Positions 26,132 to 34,231 of a stretch of DNA of 38,004 bases are shown in pieces. The stretch comes from Clostridia bacterium. Lineage in GTDB: Bacteria > Bacillota_E > SLMV01 > PUMD01. Position 1 is the first letter of the stretch. Each line of letters begins with the position of its first letter. A model generated the notes under the pieces. It was not told where the DNA came from. It was given only the letters and a program-made list of their open reading frames with translations, and searched no databases. A program made the translations under genes and the position numbers. The stretch spans positions 1 to 38,004 of the forward strand of contig PWUB01000303.1 of assembly GCA_003563755.1 (NCBI GenBank). The letters are read 5' to 3'.

Positions 26132-28159
26132 ATGCTTTGTCTGACCGGCGAGGCAGCCGGACGCTCCGTTGCCAGCATTCGTGGAGTCGGTCCGGTCCGC
26201 GAGGAACGCCTCGCTCATCTGGGCATATCAACCTGTGCTGAGCTGCTTCTGCACCTGCCTCATCGCTATGAGGATTGGAGACCCCTGGAGGATCCCCGCG
26301 AAGCCCATCGGCATGAGCGGTGTGCTCTGCCCGCGAGGATCCAGGGCATCAAGACCAGCCGCTGGGGCAAACCCCGAACTGAGCTCCAGCTCGACTGCGC
26401 CGGCCAGGCCGCCGAGGCGCTGGTGTACGGGCGCAGGTGGTTACACCAGAGACTCTCGCGCGGCAGCCGGGTGCTGGTCTACGGGTCCTGGGAGCGCACA
26501 GGCGATGTTCTTACGTGCAGCGGTGCGGAACTGGATTTTGGGATCGAAGGCGAGATGGTCTCCATCTATCCCGCCACCGAGGGTCTCAGCAGCAGGATGA
26601 TCAGGGGCATGGTCCTCGAAACGATCGATGAAGTGTCAGCCTCCCAACAGCCGGTGATGCCGCCTGCCCTGAGATCAAAGCACAATCTCTGCTCTTTACC
26701 GCAGGCCCTTCATGCTGTTCACTGTCCCCGTGATGAAAACGATGCCAGGCGAGGGAGGATATCCCTGGCTTTCTTGGAGTACCTCCTCTTCGGGCTGGCT
26801 GCGGGCCTGGCAGAACAGCACCGCCGTGGGCGCCGGGGCACGCCGCACGTGGGTTCGCAGATCCTGAGTGATCGTCTCTTGAAGAACCTGCCCTTCGATC
26901 TCACCGGCGCACAGGCTTCAGCTCTTAAATCTATCAGTGAGGATATGGCAGAGCCGAGCCCGATGTACCGCCTGCTGCAGGGTGATGTGGCCTCAGGAAA
27001 GACAGTTGTTGCTGTGTGGGCCAGCGTCAGGGCCGTGGAGTGCGGTGGTCGGGCCGTATGGTTGGTACCCACGAGGCTGCTTGCGGAGCAGCATGCGGCC
27101 AAACTGCGTTTTCACTGCGACGGCCTGGAGATCGCCGTTTCCCTCGTGACGGGCGAGACGGGCGGAGGGATCGCCGAAACCGACGACATCATCGTGGGAA
27201 CCCATTCCCTGCTTCGTCGAGACCTACCCGATGCAACCCTGCTGGTGGTCGATGAACAGCAGCGGTTCGGGGTGGAGGAGAGGGCGAAGCTGGAGATGGC
27301 GAATCCCAGGGCCGATGTTCTCCTGCTGTCGGCCACCCCGATTCCCAGAACCCTGGCACGGACCTTCTTCGGTGGCCTCGATGTGACCACTCTGCATGAG
27401 CATCCACCGGGACGCACACCGGTTGCAACCAGGATCGTCGCACCCGAGAAGAGGGAGACGCTGATCCGGTTCATCTCCTCACGGGTGCATCGGGGCGAAG
27501 GAGTCTACGTGGTCTGCCCGTCGGTGAGCGACATGGTCGGAGCGGAGGGCAACACGATTCCGGGGGCCGTTAGCAGGGCCCGGCAGCTTCGTGAACAGCT
27601 GCCCGGGGTCAGGATCGGACTGATTCACGGTGGAGTGGGCGGCGAGGAGCGCGCCCGCATCCTGAAGGCCTTCGAGGGTGGCGACGTGGACGCTGTTGTC
27701 GGCACCACTGTTCTGCAAGTCGGTGTCGACATACAGCGGGCAACCGTGATGGTGGTGGAAAACGCCGATCACTTCGGGATTACGGAACTGCACCAGCTCC
27801 GCGGTAGGGTCGGGCGTGGGAGACGCCAGGGTGTCTGCCTCTTGATTCCATCAACTGCCAGGGATGGTGAAATAGAGAAACTCCAGCTGTTGACGGAGAC
27901 GAACGATGGTTTCTGCGTATCTCGCTGGGATCTTCGGTCCCGTGGTATGGGAGACTTCTTCTCGACGCTTCAGCACGGTTCGCCTTCCTTTGTGCTGGGC
28001 GAGGTTCTGCGCAGCGCCCGTCTCCGCGCTGCCGTCGAAAACGCGAGTTCGGCCATTTTAGCCTCGGATCCCCGGCTGCAAGGCCCCGAACACACAGGAC
28101 TGTACCGGATGGTGTCTCATCTTTATGGTGACTCTTTCCTGGCTTCCCTTGTTCTTTGA
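26132..28159 (+). CDS. recG: ATP-dependent DNA helicase RecG
   Basis: RecG remodels stalled forks and branch-migrates Holliday junctions. The 675 residues show the wedge domain with an OB fold (about 55-170; IQGIKTSRWGKPRTELQL) then SF2 helicase motifs: GDVASGKT (284-291), TRLLAEQHA, DEQQRFGV near residue 373, SATPIPRTLA, and the regulatory VGVDIQRATVMVVENADHFGITELHQLRGRVGR block. Motif II is DEQQ instead of the more usual DEQH. Length and order are normal. It starts nine bases after fakA; sdaAB and sdaAA, which lie between yloV and recG in Bacillus, are absent. Confidence 0.94.
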   Translation: MLCLTGEAAGRSVASIRGVGPVREERLAHLGISTCAELLLHLPHRYEDWRPLEDPREAHRHERCALPARIQGIKTSRWGKPRTELQLDCAGQAAEALVYGRRWLHQRLSRGSRVLVYGSWERTGDVLTCSGAELDFGIEGEMVSIYPATEGLSSRMIRGMVLETIDEVSASQQPVMPPALRSKHNLCSLPQALHAVHCPRDENDARRGRISLAFLEYLLFGLAAGLAEQHRRGRRGTPHVGSQILSDRLLKNLPFDLTGAQASALKSISEDMAEPSPMYRLLQGDVASGKTVVAVWASVRAVECGGRAVWLVPTRLLAEQHAAKLRFHCDGLEIAVSLVTGETGGGIAETDDIIVGTHSLLRRDLPDATLLVVDEQQRFGVEERAKLEMANPRADVLLLSATPIPRTLARTFFGGLDVTTLHEHPPGRTPVATRIVAPEKRETLIRFISSRVHRGEGVYVVCPSVSDMVGAEGNTIPGAVSRARQLREQLPGVRIGLIHGGVGGEERARILKAFEGGDVDAVVGTTVLQVGVDIQRATVMVVENADHFGITELHQLRGRVGRGRRQGVCLLIPSTARDGEIEKLQLLTETNDGFCVSRWDLRSRGMGDFFSTLQHGSPSFVLGEVLRSARLRAAVENASSAILASDPRLQGPEHTGLYRMVSHLYGDSFLASLVL

Positions 28160-28354
28160 TTCTCTGCACCTTATGTCCATAACGGTACAGACAGACAGTT
28201 GTGCTATGTCCTGAGACAATCGGTGTATATTGAGCTCTGCCAGTGCACTTTTAGAAGCCGGTGTACGTACTAGCAGATTTTGAGTTGAAAAGGAATGCCA
28301 GCATAGTGGAGCTAGCCGGTGTGAAGAATATCTGCTGCAAGGGAGGTGAAGTGA
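28160..28354 (+). promoter_or_regulatory. Upstream region of the SASP gene
   Basis: This 195-base gap must hold the promoter of the spore protein gene, expected to be sigma-G dependent. The best -35-like match is TGTATA at 28224-28229, but the sequence 17 bases on (around 28247) is a weak -10, so I do not assign a site. The last 65 bases contain an imperfect long-range inverted repeat, AGCAGAT (28272-28278) with ATCTGCT (28330-28336), ending just before the ribosome site GGGAGGTGAA. Confidence 0.35.
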
Positions 28355-28627
28355 ATGGGTGCCGGACAGAGAAGGAATCGAATCCTCGTGCAGCAGGCGC
28401 GCAATGCTCTGGACCAGTTCAAGTATGAGGTAGCGAACGAGGTTGGTGTAGCCAACCAGATCCAGGGTGACTACTGGGGCGCCATACCTTCTGCTGACTG
28501 TGGTGCCGTCGGTGGCCAGATGGTACGACGGATGATCGCCCTGGCCGAGCAGCAGCTGGCCCAGAGTGGAACAAGCGCTCCTGCTCAGCAGGCGGGACAG
28601 GCGACTGACGCTCCTCCCCGCCAGTAA
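28355..28627 (+). CDS. Small acid-soluble spore protein, alpha/beta type
   Basis: A 90-residue alpha/beta-type SASP. These proteins coat spore DNA, holding it in an A-like form and protecting it from UV and chemicals; Gpr degrades them at germination. The Gpr cleavage region FKYEVANEVGV is clear (cut expected between Glu25 and Val26), followed by the second conserved block GAVGGQMVRRMI. The usual Asn-Gly before the SVGG element reads Cys49-Gly50, and the tail after residue 70 is Ala/Gln rich and longer than in Bacillus proteins. ATG 28355 follows GGGAGGTGAA. It converges on gpr, its own protease. Confidence 0.88.
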   Translation: MGAGQRRNRILVQQARNALDQFKYEVANEVGVANQIQGDYWGAIPSADCGAVGGQMVRRMIALAEQQLAQSGTSAPAQQAGQATDAPPRQ

Positions 28628-28641
28628 GGGATGACAATAGG

Positions 28642-28680
28642 GAGACAAGGGCAGGCGCGGTACAGGGCTGCCCTTGTCTC
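28642..28680. terminator. Bidirectional terminator hairpin between SASP gene and gpr
   Basis: GAGACAAGGGCAG (28642-28654) pairs perfectly with CTGCCCTTGTCTC (28668-28680), a 13-pair stem with a 13-base loop. It is 14 bases after the SASP stop and 10 bases from the gpr stop, so it can end both converging transcripts. The U tract is weak on both strands. Confidence 0.75.
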
Positions 28681-28690
28681 AACCTCGTTG

Positions 28691-29674
28691 TCAGGCCATC
28701 AGTTCGGCGATCGACTCTTCGTCCCACTGCGGATGTAGGGCGGCGTTGAGTCCCCGCGCCACCACCTGCGCGGCTTCACGCATTATGACGTCGATCTCCT
28801 TTGGAGTCACGATCATGTCACCGATGACCGGCGCCAGTACTTCGTGCAGCATATGCGCACGTTCCTCGCCGGTCATCTCCCTGAGGATGCCGTATGTCTT
28901 GTCCCGTTCCTGGAGCTTTTCCGCCAGGACGTTCTGGGCATCGCGGGCGATGGTGAGTGCGTGAACTACGGTGGGAATGCCGAGGGCGATGACGGGTACC
29001 CCAAGGGTGTTCTCATCGATCGGTGGCCGCTCGTTGCCGACTCCAGCTCCCGGGTGAATGCCCGTATCTGTGAGCTGAATGGTGGTGAAAAGCCTCCGAA
29101 CTTCCCTCGCGGCGAGGGCATCGACCGCTACCACCGCTCCCACCTTGATTTGGGAGAGGATGCCAGCTATGATTTCTTCCGTTTCGATTCCCGTGGTCCC
29201 CAGGACTCCTGGCGAGACCGCGGCAACGGATCGCAGCGTACCGCTGAGGTCCTCAGGTACATGGGAACGGAGGTGCCTGGTGACCAGAAGGAGATTCACA
29301 GTTCTGGGTCCCAGGGCATCCGGGGTGGCGTTTTCGTTTCCCAATCCAACTATGAGAACCGGTGTATCATCGGGCAGCGGAGGAAGCAGTTTCGTGATGA
29401 GGTCCGCCAGGGTGCTGCTCATCCGTTCCTGGATAGTCCGGTTTCGGCTTCGTAGACCCTGGGATTCAATGGTGATGTAGCTGCCCATGGGCTTTTCAGC
29501 CTGCTGGGCTGCGTCAGGACTGCTTATCTGAACCTCTGTGACGTGGACTCCGGGATGGGCCTGGTATTGATCGTGAAACATTCCGGCGGGCATACCTTCG
29601 GCTCGGGCCTGTAGCTCCTCAACGGCCTCGACGGCCAGGTCGGTTCGAACTTGCCCAAGACTGCGTTCTGACAC
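28691..29674 (-). CDS. gpr: Germination protease Gpr
   Basis: Gpr is an aspartic endoprotease made as a zymogen in the forespore; it autoprocesses late in sporulation and digests SASPs at germination. The 327 residues begin with the expected QVRTDLAVEA, and IT-type motifs follow: GSYITIESQGLR, GLGNENATPDALGP with Asp119 and VAVDALAAREVRRL with Asp184, equivalent to the catalytic aspartates of B. megaterium Gpr. The GTG at 29674 is chosen because the family N terminus starts there and GAGGA lies eight bases upstream; the frame stays open for about 78 codons further, but that stretch has no family similarity. It is about 40 residues shorter than B. subtilis Gpr. Confidence 0.92.
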   Translation of the reverse strand: MSERSLGQVRTDLAVEAVEELQARAEGMPAGMFHDQYQAHPGVHVTEVQISSPDAAQQAEKPMGSYITIESQGLRSRNRTIQERMSSTLADLITKLLPPLPDDTPVLIVGLGNENATPDALGPRTVNLLLVTRHLRSHVPEDLSGTLRSVAAVSPGVLGTTGIETEEIIAGILSQIKVGAVVAVDALAAREVRRLFTTIQLTDTGIHPGAGVGNERPPIDENTLGVPVIALGIPTVVHALTIARDAQNVLAEKLQERDKTYGILREMTGEERAHMLHEVLAPVIGDMIVTPKEIDVIMREAAQVVARGLNAALHPQWDEESIAELMA

Positions 29675-29971
29675 GTGCCTCTTCCTCTCTATGGCTGGAT
29701 GTCCGGTTGCGGATTGTATGAGACGGCCCCGGCACGGGGCCGCCTCATGGGAGAGGAGAAACCGGAGGAAGAGCCTTGCAAGCAGACCTTCCACCCGATA
29801 TTGTGCACACGCTATACAGGCTCTATACATCGATTTAGGGCGAATCGCTCCGATGCCAGTGACATGTGCCTCGGTGAACGCAGAACGGTTCGCAATACCC
29901 GTGTTCATCCGGGCGGGGAGGAAGTCAGCCCTTTCGAAAGAAGTAGGTTATGATACCGGGGAGGGTTGCCC
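29675..29971. other. Divergent intergenic region gpr/dgt with strong inverted repeat
   Basis: No gene is supported in these 297 bases. At 29719-29747 lies TGAG-A-CGGCCCCG, a three-base loop GCA, then CGGGGCCG-C-CTCA: an eight-pair GC stem, one mismatch and four more pairs. It is 45 bases before the gpr start, in what should be its leader, so it may be an attenuator, an operator, or a remnant terminator. Near the dgt end, TATGAT (29949-29954) could be a -10 box for dgt, but no -35 is evident. rpsT, often found beside gpr in clostridia, is not here. Confidence 0.5.
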
Positions 29972-31183
29972 TTGAAACAAGACACACCCATTCATTCGAC
30001 CCAGGTGAATGTAGCGCCGTACGCGGCCAGGTCGTGGGAGTCGCTCGGTCGAGTGTACCCTGAAAATTCCCAGAGAGATGAATACCGTAACTCCTTCCAG
30101 CAGGACCGGGACCGCATCATCTACTCGACGGCCTTTCGTCGGCTGCAGTACAAGACCCAGGTGTATGTGGTCCACGAGGGTGATTTTTACAGGACGCGCC
30201 TCACCCATAGCATAGAGGTGATGCAGCATGCGCGCACCCTGGCCCGCGCCCTGCGAGCTAACGAGGATTTGGTGGAGGCTGTCTCCTATGCACATGACCT
30301 GGGGCATCCTCCCTTCGGGCACGCGGGAGAGGAAGCCCTCGATGAGCTCATGGGGGAGCAGCGCTTCGAACACAACCTCCAGAGTCTGCGCATAGTTGAC
30401 AAGCTCGAGCTGAGGTACCCGTCCTTTGCCGGACTCAACCTGTGTTTTGAGACCAGGGAGGGACTCGCCAGGCACAGCACACCCTTCGACGACCCCAGGC
30501 TGCCCGCGGAGTTCTCTGCCAGGCTGAGCCCAGGCATCGAGACCCAGCTGGTGGATGTAGCGGATCAGCTGGCCTACTGCACCCACGACCTGGACGACGC
30601 CCTCACCGGCGGGCTCTTGAACCGCGAGGACGTCCTCGATTCGGGTATCGGCGTTCTGCTCGAGGCAGCAGGAGTTGCTTCCGAAGAGATCGAGAGCATG
30701 AAGAGACAGGGCCGGCTTGCTCTCGAGAAAATGTGGGCCCGCCGCCTGGTGAGACACCTGATTGAGATTCTCAGTGTGGACATCATTGACAGCACACGAC
30801 GCCGGATAGCGGACCTCGACATCCGCGAGGTGAAGGATGTCACGAACCGGCGGGAGCAGTTGGTGGTGCTTTCACCGGCGATGAAGCAGGCCTTCGAAGA
30901 GCTGCGCTCCTGGCTCATGGCACGAGTATACAGCCATCCCAGGGTGCTGCGGCAGGTCTCAAAGGGTAAGATGGTGTTGAGACGTCTGTTCGAGGCGTTC
31001 ATCGACGATCCCAGGATGCTGCATCCGGTGACTCGAGAACGGTGGGACGCGGCTGCTGGCTGTGAGCGGGCCCAGAAGAGAGTGCTTTGTGATCACCTGG
31101 CCGGCATGACCGACCGGTACGCGATGGATCTTTACCGCTCCATTTTCGAGCCGCACGAAACAGTGTTCAGGCCCGGATTGTGA
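29972..31183 (+). CDS. dgt: Deoxyguanosinetriphosphate triphosphohydrolase-like HD protein
   Basis: A 403-residue dNTP triphosphohydrolase of the HD superfamily, which splits dNTPs into nucleoside and triphosphate. Metal ligands are visible: His in TRLTHSIEV, HD in SYAHDLGHPPFGHAGEEAL, and a later Asp in DVADQLAYCTHDLDDAL. HNLQSLRIV is the typical substrate-site segment. TTG 29972 is preferred over TTG 29966 because CGGGGAGGG ends at 29965 and the latter would leave no spacing. In many Firmicutes this gene precedes dnaG and rpoD; here a small membrane protein gene and fapR follow. Confidence 0.9.
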   Translation: MKQDTPIHSTQVNVAPYAARSWESLGRVYPENSQRDEYRNSFQQDRDRIIYSTAFRRLQYKTQVYVVHEGDFYRTRLTHSIEVMQHARTLARALRANEDLVEAVSYAHDLGHPPFGHAGEEALDELMGEQRFEHNLQSLRIVDKLELRYPSFAGLNLCFETREGLARHSTPFDDPRLPAEFSARLSPGIETQLVDVADQLAYCTHDLDDALTGGLLNREDVLDSGIGVLLEAAGVASEEIESMKRQGRLALEKMWARRLVRHLIEILSVDIIDSTRRRIADLDIREVKDVTNRREQLVVLSPAMKQAFEELRSWLMARVYSHPRVLRQVSKGKMVLRRLFEAFIDDPRMLHPVTRERWDAAAGCERAQKRVLCDHLAGMTDRYAMDLYRSIFEPHETVFRPGL

Positions 31184-31194
31184 TGGTGTGATCA

Positions 31195-31473
31195 ATGAGG
31201 TTTGATGATTTTGGACCAGAAGCTGGGGATGAAGAGAGGCAGCACTCGGGGTCTCCCATCAGGCGCCCCCTGGGTCGGGTGGTGGATAGCTTCGCGGCGG
31301 TGGCTGCCGGAGCATCGGCCGGGGGTTCACTGGTGACTTCCCTGGTGTTCAACGCCGTCGGAGCAGCTGACATGAGCCTCGGCCTGGTGCTTCTGACCTC
31401 CCTCGGAGTTGGAACGGCCGTCTTCCTGGTGGTACTGCTCGGTGGTCGATACCAGGACCGCAATCTCGTATGA
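31195..31473 (+). CDS. Small membrane protein of unknown function
   Basis: A 92-residue open frame with a charged N-terminal third and two hydrophobic segments (about 31-56 and 60-83), Gly- and Ala-rich, ending in a charged GGRYQDRNLV. It starts 11 bases after dgt and its ribosome site is weak, so translation may be coupled to dgt. I do not recognise a family. Codon use looks like that of its neighbours. Confidence 0.55.
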   Translation: MRFDDFGPEAGDEERQHSGSPIRRPLGRVVDSFAAVAAGASAGGSLVTSLVFNAVGAADMSLGLVLLTSLGVGTAVFLVVLLGGRYQDRNLV

Positions 31474-31566
31474 GCTAATTTTCGACACATCCTGCCTTCC
31501 CTAGACCCTGCACATATTGTTCTCTTTTGGGATTTCCGGCGGGACTTGCCTGAGAGTGAGAAATGT

Positions 31567-31583
31567 TTAATACTAAGTACTAA
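31567..31583 (+). promoter_or_regulatory. FapR-like operator, site 1
   Basis: TTAATACTAAGTACTAA is a 17-base near-perfect palindrome (only positions 4 and 14 and the centre differ), with the TTA-TAC half-site pattern of FapR boxes. It lies 34 bases before the fapR start. A possible promoter has TTGCCT at 31546-31551 and TAATAC at 31568-31573 with a 16-base spacer, so bound repressor would cover the -10 element. FapR in Bacillus represses its own operon until malonyl-CoA releases it. Confidence 0.65.
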
Positions 31584-31596
31584 CATCAGGTGCTAA
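31580..31596 (+). promoter_or_regulatory. FapR-like operator, site 2, overlapping site 1
   Basis: CTAACATCAGGTGCTAA matches the reverse of the B. subtilis type FapR box (TTAGTACCTGATACTAA as I recall it) at 13 of 17 positions, including the central ATCAGGT. It shares four bases (31580-31583) with site 1, so two dimers would sit on overlapping sequence or compete. Confidence 0.55.
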
Positions 31597-31616
31597 CCAC
31601 GAGGGCGTGATCTAGC

Positions 31617-32243
31617 ATGCACTTGAGCAAGGAACGGCGTCGCACCAGGCTGGAGACATATCTGGATAGAAATCCGTTCTTCACCGATGAAGATCTGGCC
31701 GCCAAGTTCGAGGTGAGCATCCAGACCATCCGACTGGATCGCCAGGTTCTGGGTATCCCTGATGTTAGGGAGCGGATCAAGAGGGTGGCAGAGGACAACT
31801 TCGACCGCGTGCGCTCCCTGAGCTCGGGGGAAATCGTGGGCCGGCTGCTGGATCTGAAGCTGGGCTCGTGGGCCATGTCGGTGATGGAGACCGACGAGGA
31901 AATGGTCTTTCAGAAAACGAGAATCGTGCGGAGCCATTTCATATTCGCCCAGGCGGATTCGTTGGCCCTCGCGGTCATCGACGCCGATGTGGCTGTGACC
32001 GGCCTGGTTAACGTCAAGTACAAGAGGCCCGTGACGGTGGGAGAAGAGCTGTTGGCGAGAGCTGAAGTCATAAGGCGCAAGGGACGGGACAAACACGTTG
32101 TGCTGGTGGAGACCACTTCTGGCGAGCAGAAGGTCTTCCGTGCCAAGTTCGTGGTGTTTGTCCTCGATGAGGAGGAGGAGGACGTTCTTGAGAATCGCGC
32201 TGGATACGATGGGAGGAGACGCAGGTCCCCGAGTAGTGTGTGA
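31617..32243 (+). CDS. fapR: Fatty acid and phospholipid synthesis repressor FapR
   Basis: FapR represses lipid synthesis genes and is released from DNA by malonyl-CoA or malonyl-ACP. The 208-residue protein has an N-terminal DeoR-like helix-turn-helix (about 20-48, with VSIQTIRLDRQVLGIPDVRERIK, very close to the family pattern), a linking amphipathic helix, and a hotdog-fold effector domain (about 95-190: FAQADSLALAVIDADVAVTG, VKYKRPVTVGEELLARAEV). The ATG at 31617 follows GAGGG at a rather long distance. Upstream FapR-like sites suggest autoregulation. Its 3' end overlaps plsX by 56 bases. Confidence 0.94.
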   Translation: MHLSKERRRTRLETYLDRNPFFTDEDLAAKFEVSIQTIRLDRQVLGIPDVRERIKRVAEDNFDRVRSLSSGEIVGRLLDLKLGSWAMSVMETDEEMVFQKTRIVRSHFIFAQADSLALAVIDADVAVTGLVNVKYKRPVTVGEELLARAEVIRRKGRDKHVVLVETTSGEQKVFRAKFVVFVLDEEEEDVLENRAGYDGRRRRSPSSV

Positions 32244-33228
32244 GGCTGCCCTCGATTTTCTTTTCTCTGAGCCGAGCAACGATCTGCGGATGATCCTGGT
32301 AGGGCCTGAGGAGGAGATTTTCCGTACCATCGAGGAATTCGATGAGACTCCGGGGGGACGGCTCGCAGTCATAGATACCGGGGAGTTCATCTCGCCCGAG
32401 GATGAGGCAGTGAGGGCTATACGCAACAAGAAGGATTCGTCCATGGTCAGGTGCCTTCGAATGGTCAGGGACGGGGAGGCGGACGCCATGGTAAGCCCCG
32501 GCAACACCGGGGCGCTCGTGGCCGGCGGGGTGCTGATAACCGGCAGAATTCCCGGCGTGGAGCGCCCGGCCCTGGCATCGGAAATGCCGTCTGTCCGGGG
32601 GGACACCACGCTTATCCTGGACCTGGGAGCAAGCGTTGATGTTCGGCCGAGACATCTCTATTATCACGCTATCATGGGCATGACCTATGCCAGGATGGTG
32701 ATGAACCGACCGTCGCCATCCTTCGGCCTCTTGAACATCGGCACCGAGGATGTGAAGGGTGACCAGCTTCGCCGGGATACCTACCCGCTTCTGGAGAACC
32801 TGTGCCGAAGTGATGCTAACTGCACCTTCGTGGGAAACGTGGAGGCGAGGGATCTGATGCAGACGCCGGTGGACGTGGTGATCACCGATGGGTTCGTCGG
32901 GAACATGGTTTTGAAGGCCGCGGAGGGCATGGAGCGGGCCCTCATAGAGATGCTCCGAAACGGCATCAACAGCTCTCTAGGAACGAGGCTGGGGGGACTG
33001 CTCCTGCAATCAACCCTTCGTAGCAAACTAAAGGAATTCGATTACCGCAAGAAGGGTGGAGCGGTACTGCTCGGTGTTAAGGGCATGGTGATCAAGTGCC
33101 ACGGTGCTTCAGGTCGTGAGGCTATCGTCAGTGCAATACGACAGGCACTGAAAGCAGCAAATAAGGGAGTACCGGCTCTGATTGCGAGCTCCCTTGAGGA
33201 GAGGGCGGAGTCAAGTGGTAACGAATGA
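32188..33228 (+). CDS. plsX: Phosphate acyltransferase PlsX
   Basis: PlsX converts acyl-ACP and phosphate to acyl-phosphate, the donor for PlsY in phosphatidic acid synthesis; it is a peripheral membrane protein. The 346-residue product opens RIALDTMGGDAGPRVV, then VSPGNTGALVAGG and ITDGFVGNMVLKAAEG, all family hallmarks. The TTG at 32188 is chosen because it is directly followed by the family N terminus and GGAGGAGGAG lies seven bases upstream; the frame is open earlier but inside fapR. The 56-base overlap with fapR is large and implies tight coupling. fabH overlaps its 3' end by 14 bases. Confidence 0.94.
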   Translation: MRIALDTMGGDAGPRVVCEAALDFLFSEPSNDLRMILVGPEEEIFRTIEEFDETPGGRLAVIDTGEFISPEDEAVRAIRNKKDSSMVRCLRMVRDGEADAMVSPGNTGALVAGGVLITGRIPGVERPALASEMPSVRGDTTLILDLGASVDVRPRHLYYHAIMGMTYARMVMNRPSPSFGLLNIGTEDVKGDQLRRDTYPLLENLCRSDANCTFVGNVEARDLMQTPVDVVITDGFVGNMVLKAAEGMERALIEMLRNGINSSLGTRLGGLLLQSTLRSKLKEFDYRKKGGAVLLGVKGMVIKCHGASGREAIVSAIRQALKAANKGVPALIASSLEERAESSGNE

Positions 33229-34231
33229 GCGGGGCGTCGGAGTGTGGGGACTGGGTAAGGCGATGCCAGAGCGGGTGCTGACCAACTTCGACCTGGAGCA
33301 GATGGTGGACACGTCCGACGAGTGGATCCGCACCCGGACCGGCATCTCCGAGCGCCGGATCGCCGACGAGGACGTCGCCACGTCGGACCTGGCCCTGATC
33401 TCGGCTCAGCAGGCGCTGGAGCGTTCCGGGGTGTCTGCATCGCAGATTGACCTGATCATCGTGGCGACGGTGACCCCTGACATGAGCTTTCCGGCCACGG
33501 CGTGTCTCCTTCAGCACGAGCTCGGGGCACCCGGTGCAGCTGCCTTCGATCTACAGGTTGGATGCACCGGCTTCATATACGGGTTGGCGGTGGCCGATCA
33601 TTACATAAGGGCCGGGGCCGGCGACTACGCCCTGGTGGTGGCCGGGGACATCCTGTCTAAGATCACCGACTGGCAGGACCGCGATACCTGTGTGCTGTTC
33701 GGTGATGCCGCGGGGGCCTGCGTGCTCGGACCGTGTGTTCCCGGCACCGGAGTCATGTCGACGTATCTGGGAACGGACGGCAGCGGGGCGGGACACTTAC
33801 TCATGCCGGCAGGGGGATCGCGGCTTCCCCCCAGCGGTGAGACGGTTCGCCAGCGCCTTCACTATCTGAAGATGAACGGCCGTGAGGTTTTCAAGTTCGC
33901 AGTTCGTGCCATGGGCAGCTCGGCGACGGAGGCGATTCGCCTGGCGGGGATGCAGTTCGCAGACATCGACTGTTACATACCTCACCAGGCCAACATCCGG
34001 ATCATCGACGCATCGGCGAGCAGGCTGGGTATCCCCAAGGATAAGGTATACGTCAACATTGATCGGTACGGCAACACCTCGGGCGCGACGGTGCCCGTGG
34101 CGTTGACGGAGGTCGTCGAGGAGGGCCTGGTAGGACCGGGAGACAACGTGCTCGTCGTTGCTTTCGGAGCAGGGTTAAGCTGGGCTGCATCGGTCATCAA
34201 GCTGGTGGGAGAGGGGGATCGCCTTGAGTGA
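33215..34231 (+). CDS. fabH: 3-oxoacyl-ACP synthase III FabH
   Basis: FabH starts fatty acid synthesis by condensing an acyl-CoA primer with malonyl-ACP. The catalytic triad is intact in the 338 residues: Cys in LQVGCTGFIYGL, His in YIPHQANIRI and Asn in YGNTSGATVPVAL. The N-terminal TSDEWIRTRTGISERRIA is classical. GTG 33215 is preferred over upstream starts since GGCGGAG precedes it and the family N terminus (GVGVWGLGKAMPE) begins soon after. Overlaps plsX by 14 bases and degV by 8, so the whole block is a compact operon. Confidence 0.95.
   Translation: MVTNERGVGVWGLGKAMPERVLTNFDLEQMVDTSDEWIRTRTGISERRIADEDVATSDLALISAQQALERSGVSASQIDLIIVATVTPDMSFPATACLLQHELGAPGAAAFDLQVGCTGFIYGLAVADHYIRAGAGDYALVVAGDILSKITDWQDRDTCVLFGDAAGACVLGPCVPGTGVMSTYLGTDGSGAGHLLMPAGGSRLPPSGETVRQRLHYLKMNGREVFKFAVRAMGSSATEAIRLAGMQFADIDCYIPHQANIRIIDASASRLGIPKDKVYVNIDRYGNTSGATVPVALTEVVEEGLVGPGDNVLVVAFGAGLSWAASVIKLVGEGDRLE

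Noticed and set aside
24968..26218. Long minus-strand open frame antisense to fakA
   Set aside because: No domain, unusual composition, and fully covered by a well-supported kinase gene on the other strand.
29675..29908. N-terminal extension of gpr
   Set aside because: The frame is open, but the Gpr family begins at QVRTDLA just after 29674, and the extension is Arg/Cys-rich with no similarity; a good ribosome site precedes the GTG at 29674.
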